In this document: piece by piece, positions 36,401-46,310 of the stretch
Position numbering within the stretch: the first letter of the stretch is position 1
How the letters are laid out: each line of letters begins with the position of its first letter
From: Microbulbifer sp. MI-G
Lineage (GTDB): Bacteria; Pseudomonadota; Gammaproteobacteria; Pseudomonadales; Cellvibrionaceae
Assembly: GCF_030440425.1 (NCBI RefSeq)
Contig: NZ_CP098023.1
Span: 3,470,501 to 3,534,500 of the forward strand
Length of the DNA: 64,000 nucleotides
Reading direction: 5' to 3'
Made by a program: the position numbers and the translations under genes
The notes under the pieces: generated by a model
What the model saw: only the letters and a program-made list of their open reading frames with translations
What the model was told of the DNA's origin: nothing
Databases searched by the model: none

Positions 36401-37246
36401 TTACCGGTTTTCGCGACGCGCCATAAATGCCAGACGCTCGAGCATATGGACATCCTGCTCATTTTTTAGCAGAGCACCGTAGAGCGGGGGAATGGCATTG
36501 CTGCTGTCGCGGTTTTTCAATACTTCCTCGGGAATCTCATCTGCCATCAGCAACTTGAGCCAATCAATCAACTCTGAAGTTGAGGGCTTTTTCTTCAGGC
36601 CCGGCACATCGCGCAACTGGAAGAAAATATCCATGGCCTCTGTCACCAACTGGCCTTTCATTCCCGGGTAGTGCACATCGATAATTCTGTGCATGGTGTC
36701 GCGACTGGGAAAGCTGATGTAGTGGAAAAAACAACGACGCAGGAAAGCATCCGGCAGTTCTTTTTCATTGTTGGAAGTGATAATCACGATGGGTCGCTGC
36801 TCAGCCCGGATCGTTTCGCCAGTTTCATAGACAAAGAACTCCATGCGGTCCAGCTCCACCAACAGATCGTTGGGAAATTCAATATCCGCCTTGTCGATCT
36901 CATCAATCAGCAGTACCACGCGCTCTTTAGCGGCAAAGGCCTCCCACAACTTACCACGCTTGATGTAGTTGCCAATATCGTGCACCTTGTCCACCCCCAG
37001 TTGGGAATCGCGTAGGCGCGACACGGCATCGTATTCATACAGTCCCTGCTGCGCCTTGGTGGTGGACTTAATATGCCACTGGATCAGCTTCAGTCCGAGA
37101 CTCTCTGCCACCTCCTCTGCCAGCAGTGTCTTGCCTGTGCCCGGCTCTCCCTTGATCAACAGGGGACGTTGAAGAGTGACTGCCGCATTGACTGCCATCT
37201 GCAAGTCTTCGGTAGCTATATAGCTGTCAGTACCGGTAAATTTCAT
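36401..37246 (-). CDS. MoxR-family AAA+ ATPase
   Basis: A 281-residue ATPase starting MKFTGTDSYIATEDLQMAVN. It has Walker A LLIKGEPGTGKTLLAEEVAE, Walker B VVLLIDEIDKADIEFPNDLL, sensor 1 IITSNNEKELPDAFLRRCFF, and a C-terminal lid. This matches the MoxR APE2220/CGN-type proteins paired with CoxE-like VWA proteins. A 5' extension to 37336 exists but adds only unsupported residues. It is transcribed just before the VWA gene with 106 bases between. Confidence 0.9.
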   Translation of the reverse strand: MKFTGTDSYIATEDLQMAVNAAVTLQRPLLIKGEPGTGKTLLAEEVAESLGLKLIQWHIKSTTKAQQGLYEYDAVSRLRDSQLGVDKVHDIGNYIKRGKLWEAFAAKERVVLLIDEIDKADIEFPNDLLVELDRMEFFVYETGETIRAEQRPIVIITSNNEKELPDAFLRRCFFHYISFPSRDTMHRIIDVHYPGMKGQLVTEAMDIFFQLRDVPGLKKKPSTSELIDWLKLLMADEIPEEVLKNRDSSNAIPPLYGALLKNEQDVHMLERLAFMARRENR

Positions 37247-37390
37247 TGCAATTCCAATCCTGTATTCGCCGCTGTCTGTCAAACTTAGCGAATGATAATT
37301 GATCAACAGGCCGGGAAGCGAGGCGGGAACGATCAAATTGAATGACCAGCCCGAGTAGGCGGGACTGGGAAAGGGGAGATAGGTAGGGGA

Positions 37391-38071
37391 TCAGGCCGTC
37401 TGGGTACTGCGACGGTGTACCACCTGGCGCCCCTTGCCGGTGATATACCAGCGGATACCCAGGTGACTGTGTATCTTGCCCACCATTTCCAGAACCAACA
37501 GGCTGTTCAGGGCGCGAGCAATGGAATTGGTCTCCATACCGCTGTCCTTTACCATGCCGGATAGTGAGCGGAATACACACTCGCCTCCGTTGAGCTGACT
37601 GAGTACCTGCAGGGCATTATCGTCCAGCTTGCGGATCTGATTGAAGTCGAGTACCGGACCTCGCTCCGGGTCCCCTTCGATCTCATACTCCAGCAGCGGC
37701 ATCATCTCCAGTTGCATGGTGCGCAACTCCTGCTCCAGATGTTCCACCCGTGCCCGCGCGATACTGGCATCACGCAATTGCCGGCGCGCAGCATTAAATA
37801 CAAACATGCGCGAGGCAATAGCGGCCAGCAGGCAGTAGCCGGTAAAGAGCAATAAACGCGACGGGTCACCCTGAATCTCAATGAGCAGGTCACTCTGGGT
37901 AAACTTGAGAAAAATAGGCACCAAGAGCGCGCCACAGAGGCCCAAAATCAGGCAGCGGGCTAGGCCGGCGGGGTCCTCTTCGGTAAATAACATCTGATAG
38001 TAATTCACCAGTCCACCGAGAATGCCCGAAACCAGCATGACCGCGGTGAGAATAAGCAGGTGGTCGAGCAT
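37391..38071 (-). CDS. Membrane-anchored protein with coiled coil and winged-helix-like end
   Basis: The protein has 226 residues. Three N-terminal helices lie around LLILTAVMLVSGILGGLVNY, LARCLILGLCGALLVPIFL and LLLFTGYCLLAAIASRMFVF. A coiled coil follows (RARVEHLEQELRTMQLEMMP). The soluble C-terminal domain looks like a winged helix (LSQLNGGECVFRSLSGMVKD, then SIARALNSLLVLEMVGKI). This architecture recalls the three-helix proteins associated with YEATS-like domains, but the assignment is not firm. It may sense at the membrane and bind a partner or DNA. It lies upstream of the MoxR/VWA pair. Confidence 0.6.
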   Translation of the reverse strand: MLDHLLILTAVMLVSGILGGLVNYYQMLFTEEDPAGLARCLILGLCGALLVPIFLKFTQSDLLIEIQGDPSRLLLFTGYCLLAAIASRMFVFNAARRQLRDASIARARVEHLEQELRTMQLEMMPLLEYEIEGDPERGPVLDFNQIRKLDDNALQVLSQLNGGECVFRSLSGMVKDSGMETNSIARALNSLLVLEMVGKIHSHLGIRWYITGKGRQVVHRRSTQTA

Positions 38072-38518
38072 CAGAGTTCCTCAGCCATCTAGGGGATCAC
38101 CGCTCATTTGCGGCAGCGGGAAATACACACGCCAAAGGCACCCCGCCGGCAGTTTTGCTGTGCATCCATCAGCTGAATATATCGACAAAAACTGACTGGG
38201 CTGCACCTAAAAGTACCCGCTAGTATTAAAGATAGCGATTCCCCGGGAATTACCCCAACATGCCTTACTCAATTGTGACACTTTGTCGGTACGTTTGGCC
38301 TCACGCCAAGCACGGAAGCAGCCTAATAGATATAGCAGCTGCTAACAGCGACAGCGGCCAACGAGAAAGGAAGGGACGCCTTTGATACAGATAGGAGGTC
38401 AGCTCATGTCCGGGGTTCCAGCAGCCTGGGAAAAGCTCAACACCTCATAACATCTGTTAGGAAAAGATATCCCCACAGCCTGCTGCCAATGCTGTTGGGA
38501 CATCAACCTGGAACGCCG
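38072..38518. other. Intergenic region with a 14-codon mini-ORF
   Basis: No gene of normal size. A perfect ribosome site (AGGAGG, 6 bases upstream) precedes ATG 38406, which opens 14 codons (MSGVPAAWEKLNTS) and a TAA. It may be the stub of a lost gene or a leader peptide. Nothing downstream on the plus strand needs a leader. Confidence 0.35.
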
Positions 38519-38899
38519 TCAATGCTCGTTGAAGTAGGGATCTTCATCAAAGCGACTGCGGCGCTCGCGGCGATACTTCAACAACAGAGTGACAACCCCC
38601 CAAACGACCATGACAGCCAGGGCCCCACCGGCAGCAAACACCAGATTAGCTGTGACTTCCGGCGCCGCACCATGCTCTTCAAACAGTGTCTGGTATACAA
38701 ACAAGGGCAGTGCGGGCATAGCCACCAGTTCTGCACTCGGTGTCCTGGCCGGTACCAGCAATACTGCCGCAGCAACCAGCAGCAGGGTGCGACGCAACCA
38801 GCTCCAGTGCCAGCTGCGCATAAACCACCAACCTGCTAGCAGCACAACCACTGTTGCAACAGCATAAACCATCCAGGCGTATTGAAAATCTTCTGACAT
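38519..38899 (-). CDS. Small inner-membrane protein downstream of the ycg genes
   Basis: A 126-residue protein with three helices, around YAVATVVVLLAGWWFM, RTLLLVAAAVLLVPAR and VFAAGGALAVMVVWGVVTLL, and a charged C-terminus (KYRRERRSRFDEDPYFNEH). Gene order places it as the last gene of the dnaX-ybaB-recR-rnd-ycgL-ycgN block. The family is not named. Confidence 0.65.
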   Translation of the reverse strand: MSEDFQYAWMVYAVATVVVLLAGWWFMRSWHWSWLRRTLLLVAAAVLLVPARTPSAELVAMPALPLFVYQTLFEEHGAAPEVTANLVFAAGGALAVMVVWGVVTLLLKYRRERRSRFDEDPYFNEH

Positions 38900-38948
38900 G
38901 TGTTATTCGCTCTGATTTTCGCTGCACTCCGAGACATTCCGCGGCAGC

Positions 38949-39404
38949 CTACCACTCACCGGTCTCCACCCAGGTAACAATATGCGCTTCCATATCCTCC
39001 GGGTGCACCAGCGCCTCACTGATCACACAATCCCGTACCGACACCCCAGCCCTGTGTACCGACTCCACATCCCCGGTAATCAGGGGATGCCAATCCGGCA
39101 GTCCACGCCCTTCCGCCAGGCAGCGATAGGCACAAGTAATCGGCAACCAGCGGAACGCTTTAATCTCCTGCGCCCTCAACTGGCTACACTCCGGTACAAG
39201 TGTCTTTCGGCGGCTGTAATACCTGCAGCGACACGCTCGGGTATCCAGCAGATGGCAGGCGACATTGGTGCTGTAAACCATCCCTGTCTCCTCATCCTCG
39301 AAACTGCGCAAGCAGCAGCGACCGCAACCATCACACAGTGCTTCCCATTCGGGCTCACTCATCTGTTCGAGCGATTTCCGCTGCCAGAAAGGTTTTTCTG
39401 TCAC
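38949..39404 (-). CDS. ycgN: YcgN-family cysteine-cluster protein (UPF0260)
   Basis: A 151-residue protein beginning at GTG 39404, nine bases after the ycgL stop. The start was chosen because the family begins at TEKPFWQRKSLEQMSEPEWE. The Cys cluster CDGCGRCCLRSFEDEETG is the hallmark; further cysteines lie in ACHLLDTRACRCRYY, ECSQL and CAYRCLAEGRGL. This looks like a CxxCxxCC iron- or zinc-binding protein. Function is unknown. Confidence 0.9.
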   Translation of the reverse strand: MTEKPFWQRKSLEQMSEPEWEALCDGCGRCCLRSFEDEETGMVYSTNVACHLLDTRACRCRYYSRRKTLVPECSQLRAQEIKAFRWLPITCAYRCLAEGRGLPDWHPLITGDVESVHRAGVSVRDCVISEALVHPEDMEAHIVTWVETGEW

Positions 39405-39412
39405 CGTTTTGC

Positions 39413-39700
39413 TCAATATTGCAGCCTGCTGTTTTTCAGTGCGATCCGATGCATCTCCGAGTCTGCAACAGGGGGCATCTGCAGGTAGTAGCCGCACTTG
39501 TGGAGTTCCCGCAAAACCTTGTCGGCATCTGCGCGCGCCAGGTTCCGGTCTGGCGTTATCAACAGAGTTGTCACATGTCGGGGGCTGCCAAACAGCTCCA
39601 GTAAATTTCCCGGTATCCGCTCAATCCCTGCGCGCTTGTCGACATACAGATACATTTCCTCTTTCTTTGGGCTGCGATAGATATCGCATAACACTTTCAC
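39413..39700 (-). CDS. ycgL: YcgL-domain protein
   Basis: A 95-residue YcgL family protein: MKVLCDIYRSPKKEEMYLYV, PGNLLELFGSPRHVTTLLI and ELHKCGYYLQMPP. It overlaps the end of rnd by four bases (ATGA) and directly precedes ycgN. The gene set rnd-ycgL-ycgN is conserved in gammaproteobacteria. Function is unknown. Confidence 0.9.
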   Translation of the reverse strand: MKVLCDIYRSPKKEEMYLYVDKRAGIERIPGNLLELFGSPRHVTTLLITPDRNLARADADKVLRELHKCGYYLQMPPVADSEMHRIALKNSRLQY

Positions 39701-40833
39701 TGTATTTCCTCTTCGCGCAGTTGTCGCAGCAGTTTCAGTAGTGGACAGCCAATGATTTCAGCCCGCCAGCCACGCAGTCGCCCCCGCAACTCGGGGCTGT
39801 TGGCCTGCACCAGCGCTTCCAGCTCCTTTTTACGTATCAGAATTTCAGAAGGCAAGGCTTCGCGCGCAGCAATGGCTGCAAGCTGCCGGCGCAGTTGTTT
39901 GAAAATCTCTCCCTGCTGCCGGTTGAGCGGCTGAGGCAGACATGGCGGTGTTTCCTGTCGCTGGATCGACCGGGAGGTGATTTGCAGTAATATATCACCG
40001 TGTTGACGCAGTACTCGCCCCTCCAAACCAAGCTGACTCAGTGCCCCCTTATGTCGCGGCATCTGCTGGGCCATGGCCATACAGAGACTTTCCTTGAGCA
40101 GGTGATTGCGCGGTATATCGAGCGCGCGCGCTTCGCGTTCGCGCCAGGCACACAGGTCCTGCAGCGCGGCAAGCTGTTTGCCGCGCAGACGCCAGGCTCC
40201 TTTCACCTTTTGGTAATAGAGCTCTGGAGGCTGCGGGTTGCGCGCTGCCGCAACCAGGGCAGCACAGTCCTCCTGCAGCCACTCCAGTCTACCCCGCTCC
40301 CGCAAGCGTTTGCTCAGCACAGCGTAAAGTACCGGCAACCAGGCCACATCCAGTGCCGCATACTTTTTCTGCGCATCACTCAAAGGGCGTTGCAACCAGT
40401 TGGAGCGCGTCTCGCTTTTTGGCAGCTCGACATTCAGCAGTGAACGCACAGCGGCAGCATATCCCAGGCTTGCCTGCATACCACTCATCGCCGCAGCTAT
40501 CTGGGTATCGAAAATGGGCTCGGGAATCACGCCCAGCAGGCGCTCCAGTGTCTCCAAGTCCTCGCTGCAACTGTGCATGATCTTGGTAACAGCAGTATGC
40601 AGCAACAAGTCTCGCAGAGGTTGCAAGTCATCGATGGCCAGATTGTCAATGAGGTAACAGTGCTTTCCGTCCCCTATCTGCACCAGGGCAGGTTGGGGGT
40701 AGAAAGTACGGCTGCGCATAAATTCTGTATCCAGCGCCACGGCGCGCTGATGGCGCCAAACATCACACAAATCGGCTAACTGTGCCTTGGTATCCACCCA
40801 GCGCGGAGTGGCATCCATATCGATCATCGTCAT
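39697..40833 (-). CDS. rnd: Ribonuclease D
   Basis: A 378-residue DEDD 3'-5' exoribonuclease for tRNA and small-RNA maturation. The exonuclease domain starts with AVALDTEFMRSRTFYPQPAL (first DxE) and continues with IMHSCSEDLETLERLLG (second Asp region) and YAALDVAWLPVLYAVLSKRL (third). The HRDC domain follows (about 210-290). The start overlaps the recR stop, and the stop overlaps ycgL. Confidence 0.94.
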   Translation of the reverse strand: MTMIDMDATPRWVDTKAQLADLCDVWRHQRAVALDTEFMRSRTFYPQPALVQIGDGKHCYLIDNLAIDDLQPLRDLLLHTAVTKIMHSCSEDLETLERLLGVIPEPIFDTQIAAAMSGMQASLGYAAAVRSLLNVELPKSETRSNWLQRPLSDAQKKYAALDVAWLPVLYAVLSKRLRERGRLEWLQEDCAALVAAARNPQPPELYYQKVKGAWRLRGKQLAALQDLCAWREREARALDIPRNHLLKESLCMAMAQQMPRHKGALSQLGLEGRVLRQHGDILLQITSRSIQRQETPPCLPQPLNRQQGEIFKQLRRQLAAIAAREALPSEILIRKKELEALVQANSPELRGRLRGWRAEIIGCPLLKLLRQLREEEIQ

Positions 40834-41441
40834 TACTCAGCCGCCGGAAAGAAGGCCGTTCGGCTGTGAAAGGCGTGTGCCAAAGTGCCGCCATCGATAT
40901 ATTCGAGTTCCCCGCCAATAGGCACCCCATGGGCAATACGACTCACGGCAACACCGTGCGCCCTGGCGCACTCTGCAATATAGTGGGCTGTCGCCTCCCC
41001 CTCTACCGTGGGATTGGTGGCGACAATCAGTTCCTGCAGGGGCTCATTGGCGAGCCGCTGCTCCAGTAGGCTGATCCCCAGGTCCTCAGGGCCGATACCA
41101 TCGATGGGGGAAAGATGCCCGTGCAACACAAAATAGCGACCGTGGTAATTGCCGGCCTGTTCTATCGCCAGCACATCTGCCGGGGTTTCCACCACACAGA
41201 GGAAAGCCTGCTCGCGGCGACTGTTATTGCATAGAGCACAAACCACTTCCTCCGTCAAAATGCGGCACTGGTTACAACGGCCGACCTTTTCCACGGCCTG
41301 GGTCAAGCTGCGTGCCAGCAGTACCGCAGCGTCGGGGTCTTTCTCCAGCAGGTACATGGCCATGCGCTGTGCCGATTTGGGCCCCACACTGGGCAGGCAG
41401 CGTAGTGCGCGAATCAACTCTTCGATCAGGGGACTAAACAT
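40833..41441 (-). CDS. recR: Recombination protein RecR
   Basis: A 202-residue RecFOR-pathway protein. Visible parts are the HhH start ([20 protein letters not shown]), a zinc finger with four Cys ([16 protein letters not shown]), and a Toprim domain ([35 protein letters not shown]). It lies in the conserved dnaX-ybaB-recR order. Confidence 0.96.
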   Translation of the reverse strand: MFSPLIEELIRALRCLPSVGPKSAQRMAMYLLEKDPDAAVLLARSLTQAVEKVGRCNQCRILTEEVVCALCNNSRREQAFLCVVETPADVLAIEQAGNYHGRYFVLHGHLSPIDGIGPEDLGISLLEQRLANEPLQELIVATNPTVEGEATAHYIAECARAHGVAVSRIAHGVPIGGELEYIDGGTLAHAFHSRTAFFPAAE

Positions 41442-41470
41442 AGTATTCCAAAACGGCGGGTATTCACCCC

Positions 41471-41815
41471 TTAAAACGGGAATTTGAAACCTTCCGGCAG
41501 ATTGATGCCAGAGGCGAGATCACCCACTCGTTGCTTTTGCAGTTCCTGGGCTTTCTCCTCTGCCCGGCGCACTGCATCGTTGACTGCTGCAGCGAGCAGA
41601 TCCTCTAGCATTTCCTTATCTTCAGTGAGCAGGGACGGGTCGATATGCACCGAGGTGACATCGTGGCGCCCATTCATTGTGACTGTGACCATACCGGCAC
41701 CGGATTCGCCACACACCCGCAGTTCATTTAACTCCTGTTGCAGCTTTTGCATTTTTTCCTGCATATCGGCCTGCAGTTTCTGGGCCTGCTGCATCAAATC
41801 GCCCAAACCTTTCAT
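41471..41815 (-). CDS. ybaB: YbaB/EbfC nucleoid-associated protein
   Basis: A 114-residue dimeric DNA-binding protein: a coiled coil ([20 protein letters not shown]), [20 protein letters not shown], then [20 protein letters not shown]. The Gly-rich tail is short. It lies between dnaX and recR, 30 bases from recR. Confidence 0.95.
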   Translation of the reverse strand: MKGLGDLMQQAQKLQADMQEKMQKLQQELNELRVCGESGAGMVTVTMNGRHDVTSVHIDPSLLTEDKEMLEDLLAAAVNDAVRRAEEKAQELQKQRVGDLASGINLPEGFKFPF

Positions 41816-41964
41816 AGATAACCTCTATCTCTGTGATGTGGCTGCCCGGGATATCACCGGACAGTCAAAACAAATCCCGTAAACCCGGCACGGAAATGTG
41901 CCGCCACAGGCCACAAGCAAATCCGAATTCGGGAAAACCACGCCCACCAGCATACCTTGCCGGG

Positions 41965-43921
41965 CTAACCCTCTGTCCCAACCAGAGATTCGATGGAATC
42001 CGGCAGCAGCTCCGCGCTCAATTCTGTCTGTAGTTCCCGGACCAGTGGGTCAGCATGCAGTGCCTCACGGGCTGCGGCCACACGGGTTTCCCGGGTAGCG
42101 GCTGCCAGGCGTGCGGGGGTATTGCCCCCTATCTGTCCCACCTGAATCTGCACTACAACCGGCTGCTGGAAAAAATCTCCGAGCAGATCCCCCAGGCGTC
42201 GCTGGTGCACCTCGTCGTAGAGACTGCTGTAGGATTCATCCAGGGTAAAAGAGAGTATATGGTCCCGCAGGCCCACAAGCTCGAGATGCTGGGCGATGGA
42301 GTGCAGTATGCCGCTGATTCCCAACTGCCGGTATAAGACCGGCCAACTGCCCGGTGTCAGAGCATCGAGATGGGCCTTGGGTGCATCTGCACTGGTCCCG
42401 GGTACCTGTTGCCGCTGTGGTGCAGGCGATGACTCCACCTCTGCTACCCTCTGGCGCAGTTCTGCCAAAACGGTTTCCTGCGGAGCCTGCGCCGCGGGCG
42501 TCGAGGCCTGCTCTCCCGGTGCGTCCTCCTGCCGCCCCCTTTTGTCCCCCGTTCCCCCCAACGACCCCAGACTGGGACCCACGCACCTCAACTTCAGGCC
42601 GGGAGAGGGGCCCCTGTACAGTTTCCGGCGCCAGGTGACGATTTGGATCGCCCTGTTCGCCCTTATCCGACAATTCGGGGTTGATAGTGGCCGCCACACC
42701 GGATTGCTGCGATACTACATCAGGCTTTTTTCCCCCAGGCACCCCCTGCTCATCAACCGGTGACTCACCTTGTACAATGTGGGCCTGCGTCCCCCCGGAA
42801 GCGTCGGGCAAAGCAACCCGGGGAATATCCGCCACGCCCTGTGGGCGGAATGCCAGCATACGCAGCAGAGCCATCTCAAAACCACTGCGCGGGTTCGGCG
42901 CAAAGGGCAAATCGCGCCGGGCGAGCAGAGCCATCTGGTAAAAGAGCTGTATATTTTCCGGCGCTAGACGCCTTGCAAGCGCTCTCAGCTGCTCTCCGTT
43001 CCCTTGGGCGTTACCCACCGACTGGGGCAATACCTGGGCAACCGCTAGGCGATGCAGTGTATCGGCAAGTTCAGCCAGAGCGGCACTGTAGTCCGGAGCC
43101 TGTTGGGCAAGCTCTCCTACAGTAGTAAACAACGCAGTGGCATCCTCGTCAGCCAGGGCGCTTAACAGCCGCCATACAAGCCCGGTATCAATACTACCGA
43201 GCATGTCCCGCACTTCCGCCTCACTGATCTTGCCGCCACCGAAGGCGATCGCCTGATCGGTAAGGCTCATGCCATCGCGCATACTGCCATCGGCAGCACG
43301 CCCCAGATGCCAGAGCGCTTCCATTTCAAAGGGCACCCTTTCCTGCTCCAGGACGAACCGCAGATGCTCGACAATCCGCTCCGGGCTCATATTCTTCAAG
43401 TTGAACTGCAGGCAGCGGGACAATACGGTTACCGGGAGCTTTTGCGGATCTGTTGTAGCCAATAGAAACTTAACATGGGGTGGCGGCTCTTCCAGGGTTT
43501 TCAACAGGGCGTTAAAGGAGCTGTTTGACAGCATGTGCACTTCGTCGATCAGATAGACCTTGTAGCGCCCTGTGGTCGGAGCGTACTGGACGTTTTCCAG
43601 TAGCTCACGAGTATCCTCCACCTTGGTGCGCGACGCAGCATCTACTTCGATCAGGTCGACAAAACGGCCATCAGCAATCTCTGTACAGGCATTGCAGTGT
43701 CCACAGGGCTCTGAGCTGACACCTTCTTCACAGTTCAGACACTTGGCTAAAATCCGCGCTATGGTGGTCTTACCCACCCCCCGGGTACCGGCAAACAGAT
43801 AGGCATGATGCAACCGGCCGCTGTCCAGAGCATTGATCAGGGCCTGGAGCACATGCTTTTGCCCTACCATTTCCCGAAACAACCGCGGACGCCATTTGCG
43901 CGCCAATACTTGATAGCTCAT
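41965..43921 (-). CDS. dnaX: DNA polymerase III tau/gamma subunit; tau requires a +1 frameshift
   Basis: The first frame starts MSYQVLARKWRPRLFREMVG (ATG 43921, GGAG upstream). It carries the clamp-loader ATPase: AGTRGVGKTTIARILAKCLN, zinc cysteines CGHCNAC, DEVHMLSNSSFNALLKTLEE and domain III. The tau tail (LDALTPGSWPVLYRQL, then the alpha/DnaB-binding domain to SIESLVGTEG) lies in the +1 frame and stops at 41965. The switch must fall around 42535-42600, inside G-runs on the coding strand (G6 at 42554-42559, G5 at 42546-42550, A4G5 at 42535-42543). Without the shift the protein continues in low-complexity sequence to 42236. This could be a sequencing error in a homopolymer, a mutation, or real slippage. 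Confidence 0.88.
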
Positions 43922-44157
43922 CCAGTCTCCGGTGCTCGACTCTCTCTGAAAATCATCTCTCACGCGCCACCGGCGCGGGCGCCATTATACCGGCATAGAC
44001 GGCGACGCATAGCGGATACCGGACACCAGTCCAATTAGGCCTATCGCGCCACTCGTCGCCAAGCCAAGGCTTATGATATAACTGTGCGCCAGCTGGCACT
44101 TATAACAATCAGATCATAACTATTACGGCAAGCTTGGTACGGGGAACGCAACAGGTA

Positions 44158-44688
44158 ATGAATAAGGCCAGGAAGCTTCTTCTGGAAAGGCTATTTGCCG
44201 ATCACGGCCAAGCTCTGCTGCGCTTTGTAGCACGTATCGTGAAAAGCCCTGAGGACGCCGAAGACATCACCCAGCACGCTTACCTGCGCCTGCAAAAGCT
44301 CAGTGACGAGAAGGAACTGGATAATCCCCGGGCCTATCTCTACCAGATTGCCAACAACCTCGCAGTCGATCAGCTGCGCCGGGGCAAACTGCACGTCGAT
44401 TATATTAGCCAGCAGCTTCCCGTGGATGGCGGGTCCGACAGCGCTGAGCATATCGACCACCAGTCCCCGGAGCGAGTGCTCGCCGCTCGCCAGCAACTTC
44501 AGTCCATCTACGAAACCATGGACAAGCTGCCAGTCAAGTGCCGCCAGGCATTTCTTTTGCACAGAGCCCGCGGACTATCGTACAGTGAGATTGCCCGGGA
44601 AATGAACATTTCCGTGAGCAGTGTTGAAAAATATATCCTGCAGGCTCTCAAAGCCTGCCGGCGAAAGGTTGTTTGGAACCCCTATTGA
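44158..44688 (+). CDS. ECF sigma factor (FecI-like)
   Basis: A 176-residue sigma-70 family member. Region 2 is visible as LFADHGQALLRFVARIVKSP, EDAEDITQHAYLRLQKL and PRAYLYQIANNLAVDQLRRG; region 4 as MDKLPVKCRQAFLLHRARGL, SYSEIAREMNISVSSVEKYI. ATG 44158 was preferred over TTG 44134. It precedes a FecR-type regulator and a TonB receptor with an STN domain on the same strand, the classic cell-surface signalling unit. Confidence 0.93.
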   Translation: MNKARKLLLERLFADHGQALLRFVARIVKSPEDAEDITQHAYLRLQKLSDEKELDNPRAYLYQIANNLAVDQLRRGKLHVDYISQQLPVDGGSDSAEHIDHQSPERVLAARQQLQSIYETMDKLPVKCRQAFLLHRARGLSYSEIAREMNISVSSVEKYILQALKACRRKVVWNPY

Positions 44689-45134
44689 CACAGCAACCAT
44701 AACGGGCTCTAACGACAGCCATTGCCACCCTTGTACAACTGACGCGATAGCTGGGACGGCTTGTATAAAAGGTCCCGTATCGACCTGAGGCCAGTGGCAG
44801 TGACGTCTCCGGAAGCCACCGTAACCGGATATCCCACCGGGTTGTAGGGCTGATCGCCAGTGTCTTCTTCAAATTTAGTTGAGGGAGGCATCTACTCGGC
44901 CGTCTTAGCATTCAGGGATGGCGCTCGTCATTGGAGGCCAGGGAAATAGATCAGTCTCAGCGCGAACGCGGTGAAAATTACCTGCTGTCAACTGTGATGA
45001 AAGTAGTAAAAAGTTTTACACAAGCAGCACATGTATTGTTAACGTCTCACAAATTGGGATAATTCGTGTAAGACACACTCAGTTTAACTGCCGACATCCC
45101 AGTTAAACAACAGACTCAAGGCACTGGAGTAAGC
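44689..45134. other. Spacer between sigma factor and fecR
   Basis: 446 bases without a supported plus-strand gene. A 60-codon minus-strand frame (44891-44709, starting MPPSTKFEEDTGDQPYNPVG) has no ribosome site. The FecR promoter probably lies around 44990-45090. An A/T-rich block at 45000-45060 is noted without a firm -35/-10. Confidence 0.35.
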
Positions 45135-46199
45135 ATGAATACCAACGCACGGCAGGTAACCTGCGAAGAGAGCCTGGATCAGGCTTGCGCTTGGGTTGCG
45201 CGTTTACGCTCTGACGCCATGAGCCCTAAAGAAAAGCGCGACTTTGCGGCATGGTTATCTATGTCTGAGAAAAACCGCTGCGCCTTCCAGGACATAACAG
45301 CGTTGTGGGGCGATCTCGGCGCTCTTTCCTATATGCCATTAGATCAGCTCCTCCCCGAAAGCGAACTCTCTGCAACCAGGCGCGAGTTCGCAAAAGTAAG
45401 TCCCTCCATGGAGACAACTGCCAACAAAGTGCCCAAACGTGGCGTTTGGGACTTGCCCCAGTGGATCCTGAGCGGAGGACTGGCAACCTGCACTGTATTA
45501 TTTGCGGCCTGGATCGGTTTTCAGTGGATGGCCTCGGAGAAGCCCAATGCACTAATCTTTATCACCCAAACCGGTGAAATTCGCACCGTTAACCTTAGCG
45601 ATGGCTCTGAAATAAAGCTGAATTCCAATAGCGAACTGCACGTAAACTACAGCCGTGAGGAAAGGCGCACCCAGCTGGTTCGCGGCGAGGCCTTCTTCGA
45701 AGTTGCCAGACAGACTGCCCGCCCATTTTCTGTTGCTGCCGGTAGTGCCAAAATCCGCGTACTTGGAACAGAGTTTAATGTTGAACTCAATCCGAAAAGC
45801 ACCCGGGTATCTGTTACTGAGGGAACGGTTTCTGTGAGCGAGGCGGATAGCGCTCCAGGCCTCGCACCAGAATCCGTTAAATTGGGCAAAAACCAAAAGG
45901 TCAGCGTCTTCAAGCGCGGCTTGAGCGATGTCCGCCGCACCTCTTTAGAGGAGGCGAAAGATTGGACTCGTGGCCTCCTGGTTTTCGAAAAAACCCCACT
46001 AAAGGAGGCCCTGCTGGAACTGAATCGCTATCTCAAGGTACCAGCAGTTGCCACCCCACAAGTGGAAGGGCGACTGGTATCCGGCACCTTCGCCGTATCC
46101 GACCCGGACAACACCCTGGAAGCCATAGCAACTGTGTTACATCTGCAGCAGGATCGCAGTAATTCCAACCTGACTATCTTGTCTCCCAAGCACAAGTAG
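45135..46199 (+). CDS. fecR: FecR-type anti-sigma / transmembrane signal transducer
   Basis: A 354-residue protein. The cytoplasmic DUF4880 domain (ACAWVARLRSDAMSPKEKRD, FAAWLSMSEKNRCAFQDI) holds the sigma factor. One membrane helix follows (WILSGGLATCTVLFAAWIGF), then the periplasmic FecR domain (TQTGEIRTVNLSDGSEIKLN, RGEAFFEVA, IRVLGTEFNVEL) and a C-terminal STN-like segment (LLVFEKTPLKEALLELNRYL). When the receptor binds ligand, FecR releases the sigma factor. A weak hairpin follows the stop near 46202-46228. Confidence 0.92.
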   Translation: MNTNARQVTCEESLDQACAWVARLRSDAMSPKEKRDFAAWLSMSEKNRCAFQDITALWGDLGALSYMPLDQLLPESELSATRREFAKVSPSMETTANKVPKRGVWDLPQWILSGGLATCTVLFAAWIGFQWMASEKPNALIFITQTGEIRTVNLSDGSEIKLNSNSELHVNYSREERRTQLVRGEAFFEVARQTARPFSVAAGSAKIRVLGTEFNVELNPKSTRVSVTEGTVSVSEADSAPGLAPESVKLGKNQKVSVFKRGLSDVRRTSLEEAKDWTRGLLVFEKTPLKEALLELNRYLKVPAVATPQVEGRLVSGTFAVSDPDNTLEAIATVLHLQQDRSNSNLTILSPKHK

Positions 46200-46310
46200 G
46201 TTATAACCACCCCCTGGCGGTTATTTATTGTGCGCGCTTCAATGTTCTGCTCATAAATCCACAATAGCAATAAAAGTATCCGGGGATATTTCGGCTCCGG
46301 ACCTGTAAAA

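Noticed and set aside
43980..44157. Possible 4.5S RNA gene upstream of dnaX
   Set aside because: The conserved SRP Alu/GGAA-tetraloop motif sequences are not present in this stretch.
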